DNA of 64,000 nt from Mytilus galloprovincialis (lineage: Eukaryota > Mollusca > Bivalvia > Mytilida > Mytilidae): assembly GCF_965363235.1 (NCBI RefSeq), contig NC_134839.1, positions 96,491,743-96,555,742 of the forward strand, given 5' to 3'. A model generated the notes under the pieces. It did no database searches. It had not been told where the DNA came from and saw only the letters and a program-made list of their open reading frames with translations. Every line of letters begins with the position of its first letter. Within the stretch, counting starts at the first letter, position 1. A program made the position numbers and the translations under genes. This document shows, piece by piece, positions 1-12,420 of this stretch.

Positions 1-620
1 TACAATAATTTATTACAAAACATTAGCTATTTCCGGTTTACAAAAGGTCACTTCCGGTTAGTTTTTCAACGTCATATTGCTTGCAACCTAATGCAAAAAG
101 TCTTATAGCTTTAACATGAATAAATATGAGGTAAAAGCAAAGGTCAAAATCTAGAAATCTTGAACATGACCTTGACCATTGACCTTGACCTCATTTTCAT
201 TTTTTTGAACCAAGGACCTCAAATCAAAAGACCCTAGGCCTCTATCACTTATGGTTTTCCAGTTAGAAATACATTTCACTTATATCAAATAAAAAGGGGA
301 AATAACTCTCATATGGAGTTCCCGGATAGCTTCGGTCACAATTGATCAAATCTTCCGGAGGATATAACGAGCAATTTGGTAAAATAAATTTAAACAGCGA
401 AGGAAAAAAAATTAGGCGGAAGAAAAAAAAAATAATAATCAGAACAAAACCTATAGGTCTTTCCACGGAATGGTGGAAAGACCTAAATATACACACGATT
501 GAAAGGTGTTGTTTATTAAAATGTAATAGTCGAAAAAAACAACAACAAGCAAGCAACACCGTGGTCTACAGACTATATTAATTGACATCAGTTATAAAAA
601 AAAACAAGTCATTATTGGAG
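1..620. repeat. Dispersed repeat region with GACCTTGACC motifs and a hairpin
   Basis: This stretch holds short direct repeats (TTCCGGTT twice in the first 60 bases, GACCTTGACC-like words near 168-192) and A-rich runs around 405-432. It looks like a dispersed molluscan repeat because similar words recur elsewhere in the window (13.7-14.1 kb). The small open frames here are A-rich and show no protein-like composition on either strand, so I call no gene. Confidence 0.5.
454..485. repeat. Perfect 13-bp hairpin with 6-nt loop
   Basis: TAGGTCTTTCCAC at 454-466 is exactly complementary to GTGGAAAGACCTA at 473-485, with loop GGAATG between. The flanks are A-rich. Such a hairpin could be the subterminal hairpin of a small mobile element or a structured RNA end. 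No element boundary can be fixed from this single copy. Confidence 0.75.
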
Positions 621-3340
621 TTCAATAACTTTCTTATAATTATCAACCTTGCATGTATTTTCGATATAGGACATGGAAGGAGGAACATCACTTTTTTCTT
701 GTATCTAATGTGACCCTGGTCGTCGATATGTAATCGCCAATTTGTTAAAGTACGGGTTGATATCTACACCATCTTTCTATTTGAGGCGGGGGCATTAGAA
801 CAATGCTAGGAGGCAATAAATTTGGACTTGTACTGATACTGTTAAAAATGCTGTAGCTTGATAGGGACAATTTATGTGTGGTCAATGTATTTACAAATGT
901 GTTTATCTACGCCTGAGAATTGCCTTAATTGCATCAGGGTATACAAAGTCTAAAGATAACATAATTGGTAATTGATATTCCCCAATTTTTTGCACATCCT
1001 GTCAGTTTTCAATTCCAAGACACTAAAAATACAGTCAACTCGCATCAATTGCTGGCTGTATACAATTTTTGATATTGACCAGATTATAATACAAACAAAA
1101 TATTCATTAACTGCTTGACCTTCTTTTACTGCAGCAAACATTGTTATAGTGTCTATATTCTTTGAAAGAATTGTTTAGATTAACAACACCAGATGTCATT
1201 TCCATAATTATTCAGTTCTTGACAAAACTTACAAATACTTTACAAATGATGGTCATTGTTCGTCAAATAACTTAATCAGGTTTCGCAAAAATTACAGTAG
1301 ACAGTTACAAAAACGTCTGTAGTATACCAGATACTTCAACGTGAAAATTTCATTGTTTACTGACCTTGTATAATAAACAATAAAGGTCAAAATATGAACG
1401 GCAATTATTTCTAGTTCATAAATCTTACAAGAGTGAATAGCCTGTATAATATTAAGATGACCTTGATCTTGAGTATGTACTTCACCTTCCATTATTGTAA
1501 GGAACTGATTTGTTAGTATATATCCATGTATACATTTGTACCATATATATTTTATTTTACATATTTATACTGCAAACGTTTTATTTAGACTGACGCTTTT
1601 AAAAAGAGGTAAAGGTTAATTGGGACGAACTACCATTTTTAAAAAGAAAAGAAAAACAACAAAAAATATCTCTAAACAGGTCCCAAATTCATTAAGATCA
1701 AAGTATATTGACAGCATACTTTAATATGGAAATTTTCTGTCTGTGTTGGAACAATGAAAATATCGTAACATGCAATTTATGCTGTTAGGAGAGATTTTTT
1801 GTTTTTTATTAACAAAGCATAATGAGGTCAACAGTCAGTCTTCAAGGATACAAGACTTGAGTGATTCATACAATATGTCAAGCGTTAAATTAGTTTCACT
1901 GTTTAGAGAAGTTAAAGGCTAATTTAAAAGACGCTGTCAATGGTTTCTTAGCTTCTCACACAAAAATTCCACAAAATAACAAAAAAAAAAAAAAAAAAAA
2001 TTTAAGAGAGAAAAAAAATTGTAAAAATAAATAGACACAACTAGTGCCGAGGGTTCCTGATCGGCCACAACCACAAATTACAGGTTACAAAGTTCAACTT
2101 TTTTTTTAAATACATGTATATTCTTATAAATAATAAATCATTGACTCATTTTTTATCTTTATTTGGAGAACCTAGGGCAAAAAAGTTAGAAAACTAAAGT
2201 TTATAAATATATTATATAATTAAAAGCGAACTAACCTGCACATATATGAAAAGAACTATTATATAATATTTGAAACCTTGTGGTTTACTTTGTTTTCATG
2301 AGTTAAGAATCAAGTCATGCTTCAAATGGCGCAGTTCTAGAAAAATAATGTGGTGATCATATTATTGTTTCTATCACATTGCTGTGTTAAATACATGGTG
2401 ATAATGTGCATGTTCTCAGTTTTAATATACACGTATTCAGCCCGTTGTCGTTGTAAACTACTGTGCTGTGAAATTTTAATTTCTCATAAAAGTATAAATG
2501 CAGTATTTTGATAGAAACAATAAATTCCGTTATAAATTTTTAATCATCAATGTATCCAGCATAAAACAATTACAGATTCAGATTGCTAATCTAGACAGTA
2601 AGTCGTAATGGATATTTTTTCCCTTTGCCTTATCCTTAAATTAAATGTTTACGTTATTTCAGATCTGTCTTCTGTGAAATTTTAATCAGAATTTAAGTAA
2701 AAACGTCGTCCTATTCCTCACGTACAATATATTACTTACCGCAAAAGTTTGGAAGAGAAATTAAAACTCGACGCTTTTTTACTATGATACAAGATCGAGT
2801 TGTCAACGTTATTGCTTCGGACTGATTGATTATATATTGATGAAACTGATCTATGATATAATAGAATCTGATTTAAATTAGAAAGAATTTGTGACATGAA
2901 GAATTGTTACAGTAAATTGATTCATTATGTTGGGTCATCGAAGCTGGTTATTTGATGCCAATCGACTGTACCAAACTCTGATGACACAGAAATGCACGAT
3001 TTACTGCTCTATAATTTATTAAAACTCTGACAATGATTTCAATTTATATCGAAAGATCATGATAATTACATCTAAATCACTACCATGGAATAAAATGTAA
3101 CTTGTGTTCACTAATCTTGCAATAAAATCAAATAATAGATATTTGAATAAAGAATTAGTGCAGATGAGTAAATTTATACAATTTAAGAAGAAACGGCATA
3201 TATGAATAGGATAACGTATGTACTTCAATAATAAATAGTGTATTTAGTATTGTGTTTTTGTTAGATGTCTTTCTATTTGCATCCATCTGATGAGTTAAAA
3301 AACTTTATCAACTGATATTTATAAAATGTTGTAATGTTGT
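621..3340. other. AT-rich stretch, no gene seen
   Basis: About 2.7 kb with no recognisable coding sequence. Open frames are short and rich in AT-biased codons. It has a run of about 20 A at 1981-2000 followed by further A-rich sequence, and several T-rich tracts. Nothing here supports a gene or RNA call. Confidence 0.6.
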
Positions 3341-3344
3341 ACTA

Positions 3345-3480
3345 TTACACCACTGTCCCAAGTCAGGAGCTTGTAGTTCAGTGGTTGTCGTTTGTTGCTG
3401 TGTACTAACATATTTGTTTTTTCTTCATTATTTTGTACATAAATTTATCTCGTCATATCGAGGAGCGTTTAGTACAGTGA
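3345..3480 (+). repeat. Family A repeat, 5' fragment
   Basis: The words CCCAAGTCAGGAGC, TTGTAGTTCAGTGGTTGTCG and TACATAAATT occur in the same order as in the two fuller copies at 14.77-15.41 kb. The family recurs as far as a tail ending in CCACATTTTC. Only the first ~130 bp is present here. Confidence 0.7.
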
Positions 3481-3950
3481 TTTTGTCATAGTTTGGTTAA
3501 GATTGACATGGTTAATTTATGTTACTTCCCAATTGCCTCAGTTCTATTCAAACGAACAAATAGTAAGCACATAAGATGTTTGAATGTGTATTGTATGTCA
3601 AACGATCTACATTGGAATTGTTGTTTCTAGATATTAACACAGAATAAGCAAGATATCGGAATTGCTATGGTTTGGTTAAGCGATTGTCATAATTTGGTTA
3701 AGTGTCTAGAAATTCGTCATGGTTTTCGTCAAGTTTGTCATTGTTTAGATCGAAATTAATATATATGTGTTTCACCTCAGTACTGATAATTTGTTTGATG
3801 ACGCTTGTTATTAAACGAAGTTACACAATATATCAACTGTCTAAGAAGAAAAAAAGCCTTTTTAACAAGATTTCGTTGATGTAATCGGCATCTATTGGTC
3901 ATTTGAAGCTGCTGGTGATACAGATTTAATTTGGTTTCAAACAATAAAGA
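3481..3950. other. Unassigned stretch upstream of zinc-finger pseudogene
   Basis: Contains three imperfect copies of a GTCATRRTTTGGTTAAG motif (near 3485, 3660 and 3687). A 60-codon plus-strand open frame at 3702-3884 has a hydrophobic stretch but no recognised family. It could be decayed upstream sequence of the zinc-finger gene, but nothing in it shows that. Confidence 0.35.
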
Positions 3951-4593
3951 TGATAACGAGTTAGATGAAAACAATAATGAAGATCAACAGGGTTTGCCAA
4001 AACCAACTAAAAGTTCAGTGCGACATCTGTTCTAAAATTCTTGAAAGAAGATGTCTTACACGCCACATGAGAACACACGGGGATCAAAAGGAATCTTTTC
4101 TCATCGTCCATCGAAATCCGCTGATACATGTAGATGGGCTTTGACGGAACATGAAGCACGACATTCAAACCCTTTGATGTGACATGGTTGTGGCAAAAAA
4201 TAAATACATCAAGAATCGGCATAAGTCGCCATTTGAGAGATCATGATAGTTCAGGCCCAACAGAGTGTGATATTTGTCATCAACGGTTAAATGATCATGC
4301 CCATTTTGAAAGTCATCGCAACATCAAACACCTGAACTACAAACCATTTTAATGTACGGTATGCAGCAAGGCTTTTGCCTATATACAATCCATGACAAGG
4401 CATGCTAAAGAATGTTAAGGGAATAAGTACTACAAATGTATGGAATGTAATGCTGTGTTTAACAGCAAGCGTTCGCTAGACCAACACTATAATTAGAAAA
4501 CACGGACAGAAAGTGCATACATGTTTGTGTGAAAAGTCCTTCCGTTGGATTCGATCATTCACCAGACATAGTAAAATATGTAAAACAAAATAA
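3951..4593 (+). pseudogene. Broken C2H2 zinc-finger protein gene
   Basis: A degenerate array of classical C2H2 zinc fingers, normally a nuclear DNA-binding module. An acidic, Asn-rich lead-in (DDNELDENNNEDQQ) precedes the first finger, CDICSKILERRCLTRHMRTH at 4018-4077 (C-X2-C-X12-H-X3-H). Later remnants are a histidine half-finger near 4150, SRHLRDH near 4225, CDICHQRLNDHAHFESH (about 4267-4320), CTVCSKAFAYIQSMTRH (about 4355-4410), CMECNAVFNSKRSLDQH (about 4437-4490) and CLCEKSFRWIRSFTRH with a final KTK and stop at 4591-4593. The frame shifts at least three times, and in-frame stops sit between fingers (TTTTAATGT before CTVC; TAG after DQHYN). A single-exon layout and missing introns fit a processed or long-dead copy. 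No intact paralogue is in the window. Confidence 0.85.
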
Positions 4594-4598
4594 TAACT

Positions 4599-4855
4599 TT
4601 ATACGGAGTATTGATTACATTTAAAAGTTTTTTTATATTCATTTCTAGCATTCATAAAGTTTAAATGATATTGTCTCAGCTTTTTTGAGATATCATAACA
4701 TGTTCTTTTATGAGGAAGGTTTTTTTTTTCTTCATATTTCTTATGGTACTGACGAATTCCTTGAGCACCATGCGCAAATCCATCATATGGGTTCACCATT
4801 GCACTTTTACGTTTATCAGTTGGTCTCCGGGGTTGGGCAAACATTGCATGGCTTC
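4599..4855 (-). CDS. Candidate exon, unrecognised basic protein
   Basis: An 81-codon open frame on the minus strand begins MFAQPRRPTDKRKS and is rich in Lys, Arg and Tyr. A T-rich acceptor-like tract ending in TTTTAG lies just upstream near 4856, and a second in-frame ATG precedes the first. Composition is more protein-like than its surroundings, but I recognise no domain. The stop at 4599 lies a few bases beyond the end of the opposite-strand zinc-finger pseudogene, so the two are tail to tail. It may be a terminal exon, part of a mobile element, or chance. Confidence 0.25.
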
Positions 4856-5084
4856 TAAAATAAATAAAAAAATCAGTAATGTTTAATTAATACAATTTGA
4901 TTCAAATTTCTAAAATGACTTATTTATAAGTTGTAATTGGTTTTGAAACTAGGTCCCTGTAAATTTCAGTACTTTATTTGTGTCTTACGTGTTTAGTTAC
5001 TTTATGCTATTGCTTTGAACCCATCTATTGAGTCCTTTTGACAGATTTTGACAGTTTGTTCTTCTTTGTTGTACTATTAAACAT

Positions 5085-5165
5085 TTAAGTCGAAGAAGGG
5101 GTTGGGGAGCCCGCTAAAAGGTTTAACTCCGCGATATTCTGTATATACTGTTGCAATTTCAGAGT
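5085..5165 (+). repeat. Family A head-like fragment
   Basis: GGGGAGCCCGCTAAAAGG followed by TTTAACTCCGCG resembles the start of the family A copy at about 15,090-15,125 (GGAGACCCCGTTAAC then TTTAACCCCACC). It breaks off before the middle of the repeat. Confidence 0.45.
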
Positions 5166-5200
5166 CTGTATAGCCAGTGACTATCGTAGGTTACTGTATA

Positions 5201-5545
5201 AAATTGAGAATGGAAATGGGGAATGTGTCAAACAGACAACAACCCGACCATAGAACAGACAACAGCAGAAGGTCACCAACATGTCTTCAATGTAGCGAGA
5301 AATTCCCGCACCTGGAGTCGTCCTTCAGCTGGCCACTAAACACATATATATACTAGTTCAGTGATAATGAACGCCATACTAAACTCCAAATTGTACACAA
5401 GAAACTAAAATTAAAAATAATACAAGACTAACAAAGGCCAGAGGCTCCTGAATTGGGACAGGCGCAAAAATGCGACGGGGTTAAACATCTTTATGAGATC
5501 TCAACCCTCCCTCTATACCTCTAGCCAATGTAGAAAAGTAAACGC
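5201..5545 (-). repeat. Family C repeat: 3' untranslated end of an RT retroelement
   Basis: On the minus strand this reads from CTAGAGGTATAGAGGG through TTTAACCCCGTCGC, GACAGGAGCCTC-like words and ACCTTCTGCTGTTG to TCCCCATTTCCATTCTC. The same order appears on the plus strand at 25,783-26,085. It directly follows a decayed RT-type reading frame, so it is probably the 3' untranslated tail of that element. Confidence 0.8.
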
Positions 5546-5995
5546 ATGAAAATACGCACATTAAAATACAGTTCAATAGAAGTCCGAATCCGATGTCAGA
5601 AGATGTAACAAAAGAAAATAAACAAAATGACAATATTACATACATAACAACAGACTAATAGCAGTTAACTGACATGCCAGCTCTAGACTTTAATTAAACT
5701 GATTGAAAGATTATGTCTTCATCATATGAATATCAGGCACAATCCTTCCCGTTAGGTGTTTAGTATCATCCCACCATAACATATATGAGAAGAACATAAC
5801 CCGTGTCATGCCAACAACTGGTTTTTAAATAAATGTGTTTAGTTCCGATGCAAAGACCCTATAAGTGAATGAATATTAACGCCAAAATATGCAATATTTA
5901 ATGACCTGACAACCGTATCGTAACTACATCTCTTCTTAATAAGTCTATTTAAAGGATTTGTTAGCTTCTGAGGTGAATAACATAGTTTGTCTATT
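5546..5995 (-). pseudogene. Decayed C-terminal end of a reverse-transcriptase element
   Basis: Minus-strand translation gives a broken but protein-like path. SPQKLTNPLNRLIKK is followed by SYDTVVRSLNIAYFGVNI and then, after a stop and frame shifts, VVGMTRVMFFSYMLWWDD and GRIVPDIHMM. From memory, these segments resemble the C-terminal end of an RT protein common in mussels and related to the one at 48.6 kb. No catalytic motif is retained. The coding run ends near 5720 and continues into the family C tail, which fits a 5'-truncated insertion. Class (Penelope-like or related) is inferred. Confidence 0.6.
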
Positions 5996-5999
5996 GTTT

Positions 6000-8005
6000 T
6001 GAACAGAAATCAGGCTGTTTTCTCATTTAAATTCTTCTACATCTAATTTTGTCGCAGCCTTTTAAAACTTGCTAAGAAGTTTGGTTTTGCTCATTTTTGA
6101 AGGCTTTAAGGTGACATATAGTTGCTAACATGTACGTCATTAGATCTCGGATGGAAAAATGTAGTTGTCTCATTAGCAATCATATTGCATCTACTTATAA
6201 CGTGTTACTACATTATAAATGCGTTCATATGTCCTTTAGAACGATTTTTTTGTATAATGACTGATTATTTCGATCGTTACTCTTTATTATACACGACCAG
6301 AATCACATAACTGAACCATGTCGAACATGAACTACATCATGACACGAATGAACGAAACCATGACACGAATGAACCAAACAATGACACAGTTTTTTTGAAT
6401 TGTGTGCAAAAGTAGGTATATTTCAGAAAAATTGACGGCAGTTTTATATCACAAAGAGATATGAGATGTAACGGACAGAAAGCAAATATTTTTTTTCATG
6501 CACTTTTGGAGAGTTGCCTCTTTGCAATTATACACCACTTTTTATTTTCATATTGCATCTAAAATTTCAATGTATTAATTTGTATGTGATAACTGTTATA
6601 GCCATTGCATTACTTGTTTATATATGTCTTTATGAAACATTTATATGACACTGCACATTTACTGTTCATTGACCTTATCATCATGTACCCGAGTTTTTAT
6701 ATTACCTAATCTTTGTTGTAGCACAGACTATTTACTTTATGTAAATGGCCCAGATTTGTTAATGCTTAGATAGAAGAATCAATTGAACTTTTATACTCTA
6801 CTGCTATTTTTATTTTCTCCTTACTTTTATTAGACATTTAAATAAATAACCACCTCGGAGTAAAACAAAGTGTTGTAATATTTATAGTAACACATATTAA
6901 AAATCTATAAAACTATTTGAAAAATCTTGGTAACTTTTGATAGATATGAACCTTATACAAACAGAAAGGATATTTTTATGTTTTTGAACAGGTAATATTT
7001 TCAGATATTTGCACAGTATGTATCACTTTTAATAAATTGTTAAGATCTATTTAATACCTTCTTTTAATAAAATGAAATAGAAACTTTACAGTGCCAAATT
7101 GAAATTCCATTAGCACGAAAATAGCCATTTTATTGTTGGACGGAAGCTTACACTTAATGTTAAAGTACACTTTAATTTCAGCACTTTCAAATAAAGAACA
7201 CAACACTTCAGATATTATTTTTATTTTGGTTTGTCATCAAACATTTTCGAACCACAGTGGTGTAGAGCTTTTGTATTCAAGTGAAAACATAGTCCAAGTA
7301 AACTATGATCAACTTACAATGTCCGACTGTTCTGAATAAGCTACATTGCATGATATATATGGAGTGAATCCAACAGTCCAATAGTCCCTTTAGGTAGGTT
7401 GTTCATTAGTCCGACAACATATGAGTTTGTACAGTGTTCCAACAATTCGTATGCTTGTCTGAACTAATGTGGAATAAGAAAACTTTTACAAAATATTTCA
7501 TTCTTTAGTGATATGTGAATTTCATATTATAGTCTTTATTTCTGCCTATAAAAAGTAAAAGTCAGTTTCTATATATATATGAAGGTCAAGATTATTGAGA
7601 AAATTTATCATTCATTAATATTGAGTACTCCATATCGCTTTTGTTTACAAAGAAAAGATTTTGGGATTCGAAAATAGGAAACAGCTTTCCCTTACGTACT
7701 AGTATGCAACGACAAAGTTGACGCTGTAGGCACTTTTTCTAGTACCATGTGTACATCTGTAGTGATATCAACACATTTAAAAAATCCGTTCGATTCAATA
7801 GGTGTCACGCTCATCGAATTTAACACATACACCAACTGCAGTTCATAGAGTGTCTATAGATGGTTTGTTATCCTCTGTTCATAAAACCTTTTTCTTTATC
7901 AACGCTCAATTCTCTATTTCAAGAGGCCGAAACACTTTGGTTATTAATACAAATTCTGTTGAGTAAATAATAGTGACAATTAATAATTATGGAAATTGAT
8001 AACCA
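6000..8005. other. AT-rich stretch, no gene seen
   Basis: Short ORFs only. It includes a few direct repeats of ATGACACGAATGAACSAAAC near 6338-6380 and long AT-rich runs. Nothing supports a gene. Confidence 0.55.
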
Positions 8006-8009
8006 AAAA

Positions 8010-8115
8010 CTAATAAAAAAAGTGGCGAAAGATACCGAAGGGACATTTAATTCAAAGGTAAAAACAACCGGCCGACCATTCCAGTGCAAAACACGGAAAA
8101 CCGACAATTTTAAAG
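8010..8115 (-). repeat. Family D tail fragment
   Basis: The word GGCGAAAGATACCGAAGGGA matches, apart from single substitutions, the end of the fuller family D copy at 48,342. The next ~80 bases are diverged. It is an isolated remnant of the RT-element 3' tail. Confidence 0.55.
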
Positions 8116-10360
8116 ACAAACACTAAATTATAGTGACTGTATAAAACGCAACATGGAAAACTATAAGTTAGTATACTATGTAGTAACAATATCTTCCAAA
8201 GATGATAAAACATGTTATCACCTAGAATTTTTTAATAATTACTATCAGCAACATGGTTAACTTAAGATTAAGGGGATATTAATGAAAGTTAAAGAGTTTG
8301 TTTATGTCTTTATATTTTCTTTGATATTGTTACAGAGACGACTCCAAACTAGAATCTATGACAAACGTGATTGTTTCAAAAATGTATAACAGAAATAGTA
8401 CTGAAATCCTTTCCGAATGTCATTGTTCCAACTCAGTAACATGCCCTCTACTAATGATCACCTTTTTATTGAACTAAATGAAATGAAAGAACTACATCCT
8501 AATGCCCCCTCTAATGCACATATTTTATCTGTACAAGGGCAATAACTACAAAATAATCATAAAATATCCGAACGTTTTCATTAATATCCTACAAGAATCG
8601 GACAAAATTATAAACCTAGAAACCGTAATGATGACTGTTGGCTATTTTGGTTCCAATAAGTCCATTAGTGTCAGAGAAGATTTGTGTTAAATGTTAACAG
8701 ACAAAAGACGCAAAATGATGAAAAAAACTAGAGAGCAACGAACACACTGAAAGTATCGATTCTACAACTATGAACACTGCTTTTAGCAGTAACACAGTGC
8801 AATTCGGAGAAATATCCCTGTGTAATATACTTGTAGGCGTATAAGATATTGCTTGCATTTAACAAAAAAATCTTTCATTTCATAATTTCATTGCCCCCTT
8901 CACATAAGTACTACAAACTACTAAGAACTGAGCATTCTTGAACATGCAACTAGTACTGGTGCTCACTCGTCTGTAAGATCAATTTCATTGAGGAAACTAT
9001 TATTAAAATACTTTTTGCTGAGCCCATATTTACTCCCTTTTATGAACTGATGAACAGTAAAGATATTAGTCTGTTTAAACTTTGCCACATATTTAAAATA
9101 TTGGTTGCCTTTACTAAGAGTTTTTTTTTCTCAACTTTTTTTTTGTGTTTTCTTCTGTTGTTCAATATTCAGACATTTGGAATTGTTGGCAGTCCCTTTC
9201 AGGTCTGATTGATTACTTTTAAAATCTGATATCCACTTAGCAAAATAGCTTCACAGCTTGACAAACAGCGACTAAACGAGAGTGCTTGTCAACCATTGAA
9301 GACCTGAGGTTAAAATGTTTTGGGTTGTTTTAATTGGAGTTTTGCTTTATTCACTTTCATTTTGTAATTCCCACAACAAATAGTTGATTTGTCTTATAAT
9401 CAGTTAGACATTCTTTTTTTTACGTAAAATTATAAAGTTCAAATTGCGAGTTGTAAGGCAAAACGTTCCCTCTCTTTCTTTGACGATTGGACACTGGATA
9501 TCAGTTTCATCTTTGTTTTCATCGGATTGCTTAAATTCAGAAATGAAAGAACTTCTCCGTACACAATTTGTAGTTTTTATTTATGGCATATACACTTTAA
9601 AATGACCCGTCGACTACAAATATTTCAACATACTGTTTGGAAACGTCCGTTATTTCATCCAACCAGGTATAAACAAACTAAGGTCCTTAAACGATGCCAA
9701 ACATTACGTTTCATTGTATGATGCCTTTGTCATTTAAGGTTATGGGACTTTTTGTTTCGCTAAACTTAAGTTTGGTACGTTATCCATAATCATTTCCTTA
9801 CATGTCTTCCAAGAGTTGTAGGACTTTCATCGTTACAGAAAAATACACGAAAATTTCCTAACTGAAGATAAAGGTATATGTTACAGCAATATTTTTAAAA
9901 CTATTTATAAAGCTAGAACTAAATTTTATATAGTTGCTCAATCCAACTATAAAAACTACTCCATAATAATTCTGGTAGATAACTATGACTTTCTATTCAG
10001 TAATATTTTCTAGATATTCATTTATTTACGTGACAAGTTTTGTAATATGTAAATTGATTCAGATTGTTATTAAATCCAGGGATACAATCTAAAATATTAA
10101 ATATATCGATGGACAGAGACAATGGTCAATCTTCGTGACTAATTCCTTTGTGATTGTTTCTGGTCTTTGTCCGTGCTTTTATAATTACTCCGTGTACTAA
10201 GGTTATCAAATAGTAAAGCATCAAGCTTTATCAATTATATATGGGTATTACCTCTATTAGGTGCTTGATCATATTTCTTCACAGGTGAAACGAACGCTGA
10301 TAAGGTTATGATATCCCCCCCCGGAAAGTGAATATGCAGGAATTATTTTGTTAAGCCAGA
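8116..10360. other. AT-rich stretch, no gene seen
   Basis: Short open frames at 8502-8690 and 9527-9721 have no recognised domain and no flanking splice signals that I trust. T-rich runs lie at 9121-9145. A CCCCCC run lies near 10,316. Confidence 0.5.
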
Positions 10361-10364
10361 CTTA

Positions 10365-10470
10365 AAAATTACAAAAATAACGAACTCCAATGAAAATTCA
10401 AAACGAATACTAGTAGTCCCTTTACAAATGGAAAAATCAAAAGTTCAAACACATCAAACTGTTATATTGG
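10365..10470 (-). repeat. Family B 3' end fragment
   Basis: AAAAATAACGAACTCC, GAAAATTCAAAACG and AAGTTCAAACACATCAAAC correspond to the reverse complement of the 3' end of the family B copies at 26.9 and 61.5 kb (where they read GGAGTTCAGTATTTTTGTG). Confidence 0.65.
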
Positions 10471-10854
10471 TTAAACAAAAGTAGAATCATAGATAATTTT
10501 TCGCGCCCAAAACAAGTTAGAATGTTGGTTCTCTGAAGATTTTCAAATATATACTCTTTGAATTATATGGTGTGTCTTTAGAACCCATCCTCTCAATTTA
10601 ATTCATCGTAAAAGATTTATTGTATCCACAAGAGACAGAGTACATTGTTATATCAAATATCCAGATTTAGGCCTGAATTTATTTTTTTTCAATAACTCGA
10701 CATGTGTGCATATGCCTGTCACAAGCCAGGAAGATCGTCAGTTATTATTTTATGCCAAATCTTATGTTTTTTGTAATTTGAAAAGATATTATTGATAGTA
10801 GATCTTTGATCGTTTTTGTTTTCCTTTATCCACCCAACTTACTTATAGCTTGGA

Positions 10855-10990
10855 ACTTGATAATTGTTTTTACTTTGATTTGAAGCGTTTGATTGTGTTA
10901 TTAGTGTTAACTTCCCCATTTTGAAATTGCTTTGGAGGTCGGTATTTTAGTCACATTTTTTTTTATCAAAAGAAAGTTTTTAAGGAGTTT
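10855..10990 (+). repeat. Diverged family B 3' end
   Basis: Reads AAGCGTTTGATTGTG, CATTTTGAAATTGCTTTGG and AGGTCGGTATTTTAG in the order seen at the ends of family B copies, but with many differences. It is an old fragment with no coding content. Confidence 0.45.
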
Positions 10991-11439
10991 TCGTATTTTC
11001 AAGTTTAAATTGACATTCGCTATTGTATTCTCACGGTCAGTGAATGAACATGGGGTTCCTATTGCTAAATATTAGTTTTCTGTCTGGTCATTAGTCAATG
11101 TAGATACATCAATTTTAAAATTTATTATTCAATGAAAAAGCAATTATTTAGATTTCGCATGGCACTTCGACAGATGCTACATACGTTTAATGATCAACAC
11201 TTGGATGTATCTGAAGTCTGCATCCAATACAGAAATACTGATTTGAAAAACAAATATACAGTAGTTTACTTATGTTCAAATCTCATTAATGTATTGAATA
11301 GAGAAAAATAAAAATTGACGTAATCGAATTATTATAAAAGGTGTTCAAATACTGACTGAATATTCTTTGAAACACATATTATTTACATTAGATTGTAAGG
11401 ATGGAGCAATACATTAATGAGTATTGGAAATTTGATTAT

Positions 11440-11580
11440 GAATTTTAATGAACATGACCCGAAAGCTGAAAGGTTGGACAATGATTGTCATTTGATTTTG
11501 CCATGTGATTATGGACTTTCCGATTGGATTCTCCTCTGAGTTCAGTATTTTTGTGATTTACTTTTTTTTTTATCATATAT
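11440..11580 (+). repeat. Family B 3' end
   Basis: Contains TTTGATTTTGCCATGTGATT, GGACTTTCCGATTGGATT and CTGAGTTCAGTATTTTTGTG, the conserved final ~120 bp of family B, followed by a T-rich tail. Confidence 0.7.
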
Positions 11581-11689
11581 GTACATTTTGAGAGGCTTCT
11601 ATAATGCGCTTTGGGTTTTGTATATATTCTTTAAGGTATGACCTGAATGACCACACAGCAACAAATAATGCTAACAACAGTATAAGAAG

Positions 11690-11830
11690 TAGTGGGTGAG
11701 AAATAAAGGCAACAGTAGTATACCGCTGTTCAAAACTCGTAAATCGATGGACAAAAAACAAAATCGGGGTAACAAACTAAAACTGAGGGAAACGCATTAA
11801 ATATAAGAGGAGAACAACACAACATTACAC
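11690..11830 (-). repeat. Family B 5' module (FEQRYTTVAF), minus strand
   Basis: The minus strand encodes RFTSFEQRYTTVAFI, the same peptide-like word seen on the plus strand at 42.7, 47.8 and 60.4 kb. Because it recurs in repeats that carry stops and ends in varied contexts, I read it as a conserved DNA module, not a gene. It lies in opposite orientation to the family B 3' end just upstream. Confidence 0.65.
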
Positions 11831-11929
11831 AATTTTACTTGTTGAGAAACGATTATATAAATGTTAAATGTTCTAAAACTCACTTCTTTGTAAATAAGAT
11901 CTTCACTCGAATATAACCCCCTGATCCCT

Positions 11930-12420
11930 GTTCCGCTCCATCAATAGGTTGGGTTCGTTAAGTTTATTTATTCAAAATGAATTTTAAATTAATATTGATC
12001 GGGGATTTTAACACCATTTTCAGCCTGGCTGGATATTTCGTGGTCAGTTTTTAATGGTGGAGGTAGTCGAAGTGCTCAGAGAAAACATCGATAGGAAATC
12101 TGACAATCCTAATCACATATAGGGATCGCACTCACATTATTAGTGTTGACTCAAATGTGCCACTTAGGACACCCAATCGAAGTCCCTTAAATTTACAGAA
12201 ATGAACATCAGTTTACTTATGTTGCCTTCAAGTTACATTTAACTATATTATTAGTAAGTCTCTGCATTTAACATCTAAATACTCTGTACAAGGGAATGTT
12301 TTATATTCGTACTAGGATTTGAACCTACTGCACTGTGATATGACTGTATGAAATTTTGTGTGAAGAACACCAACCGATATTTAGTGTGAGACGGCATGAT
12401 TTCTTTTCATTAGGTTTGCT
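11930..12420 (-). repeat. Possible tRNA-derived SINE-like repeat
   Basis: On the minus strand GTTCAAATCCTAG (near 12,310-12,325) resembles a tRNA B-box and T-loop; four of five T-stem pairs form. A clear A-box is not found upstream. The body downstream holds non-coding sequence that I recall as part of a common mussel repeat (words such as GGTGGAGGTAGTCG and CAGCCTGGCTGG on the plus strand). The tRNA origin is tentative. Confidence 0.3.

Noticed and set aside
4007-4222. 71-codon minus-strand ORF
   Set aside because: Antisense shadow of the zinc-finger pseudogene.
12300-12330. tRNA gene on the minus strand
   Set aside because: Only a B-box/T-loop-like word is present. No A-box, anticodon arm or acceptor pairing could be folded, so it is kept only as a weak SINE hint.
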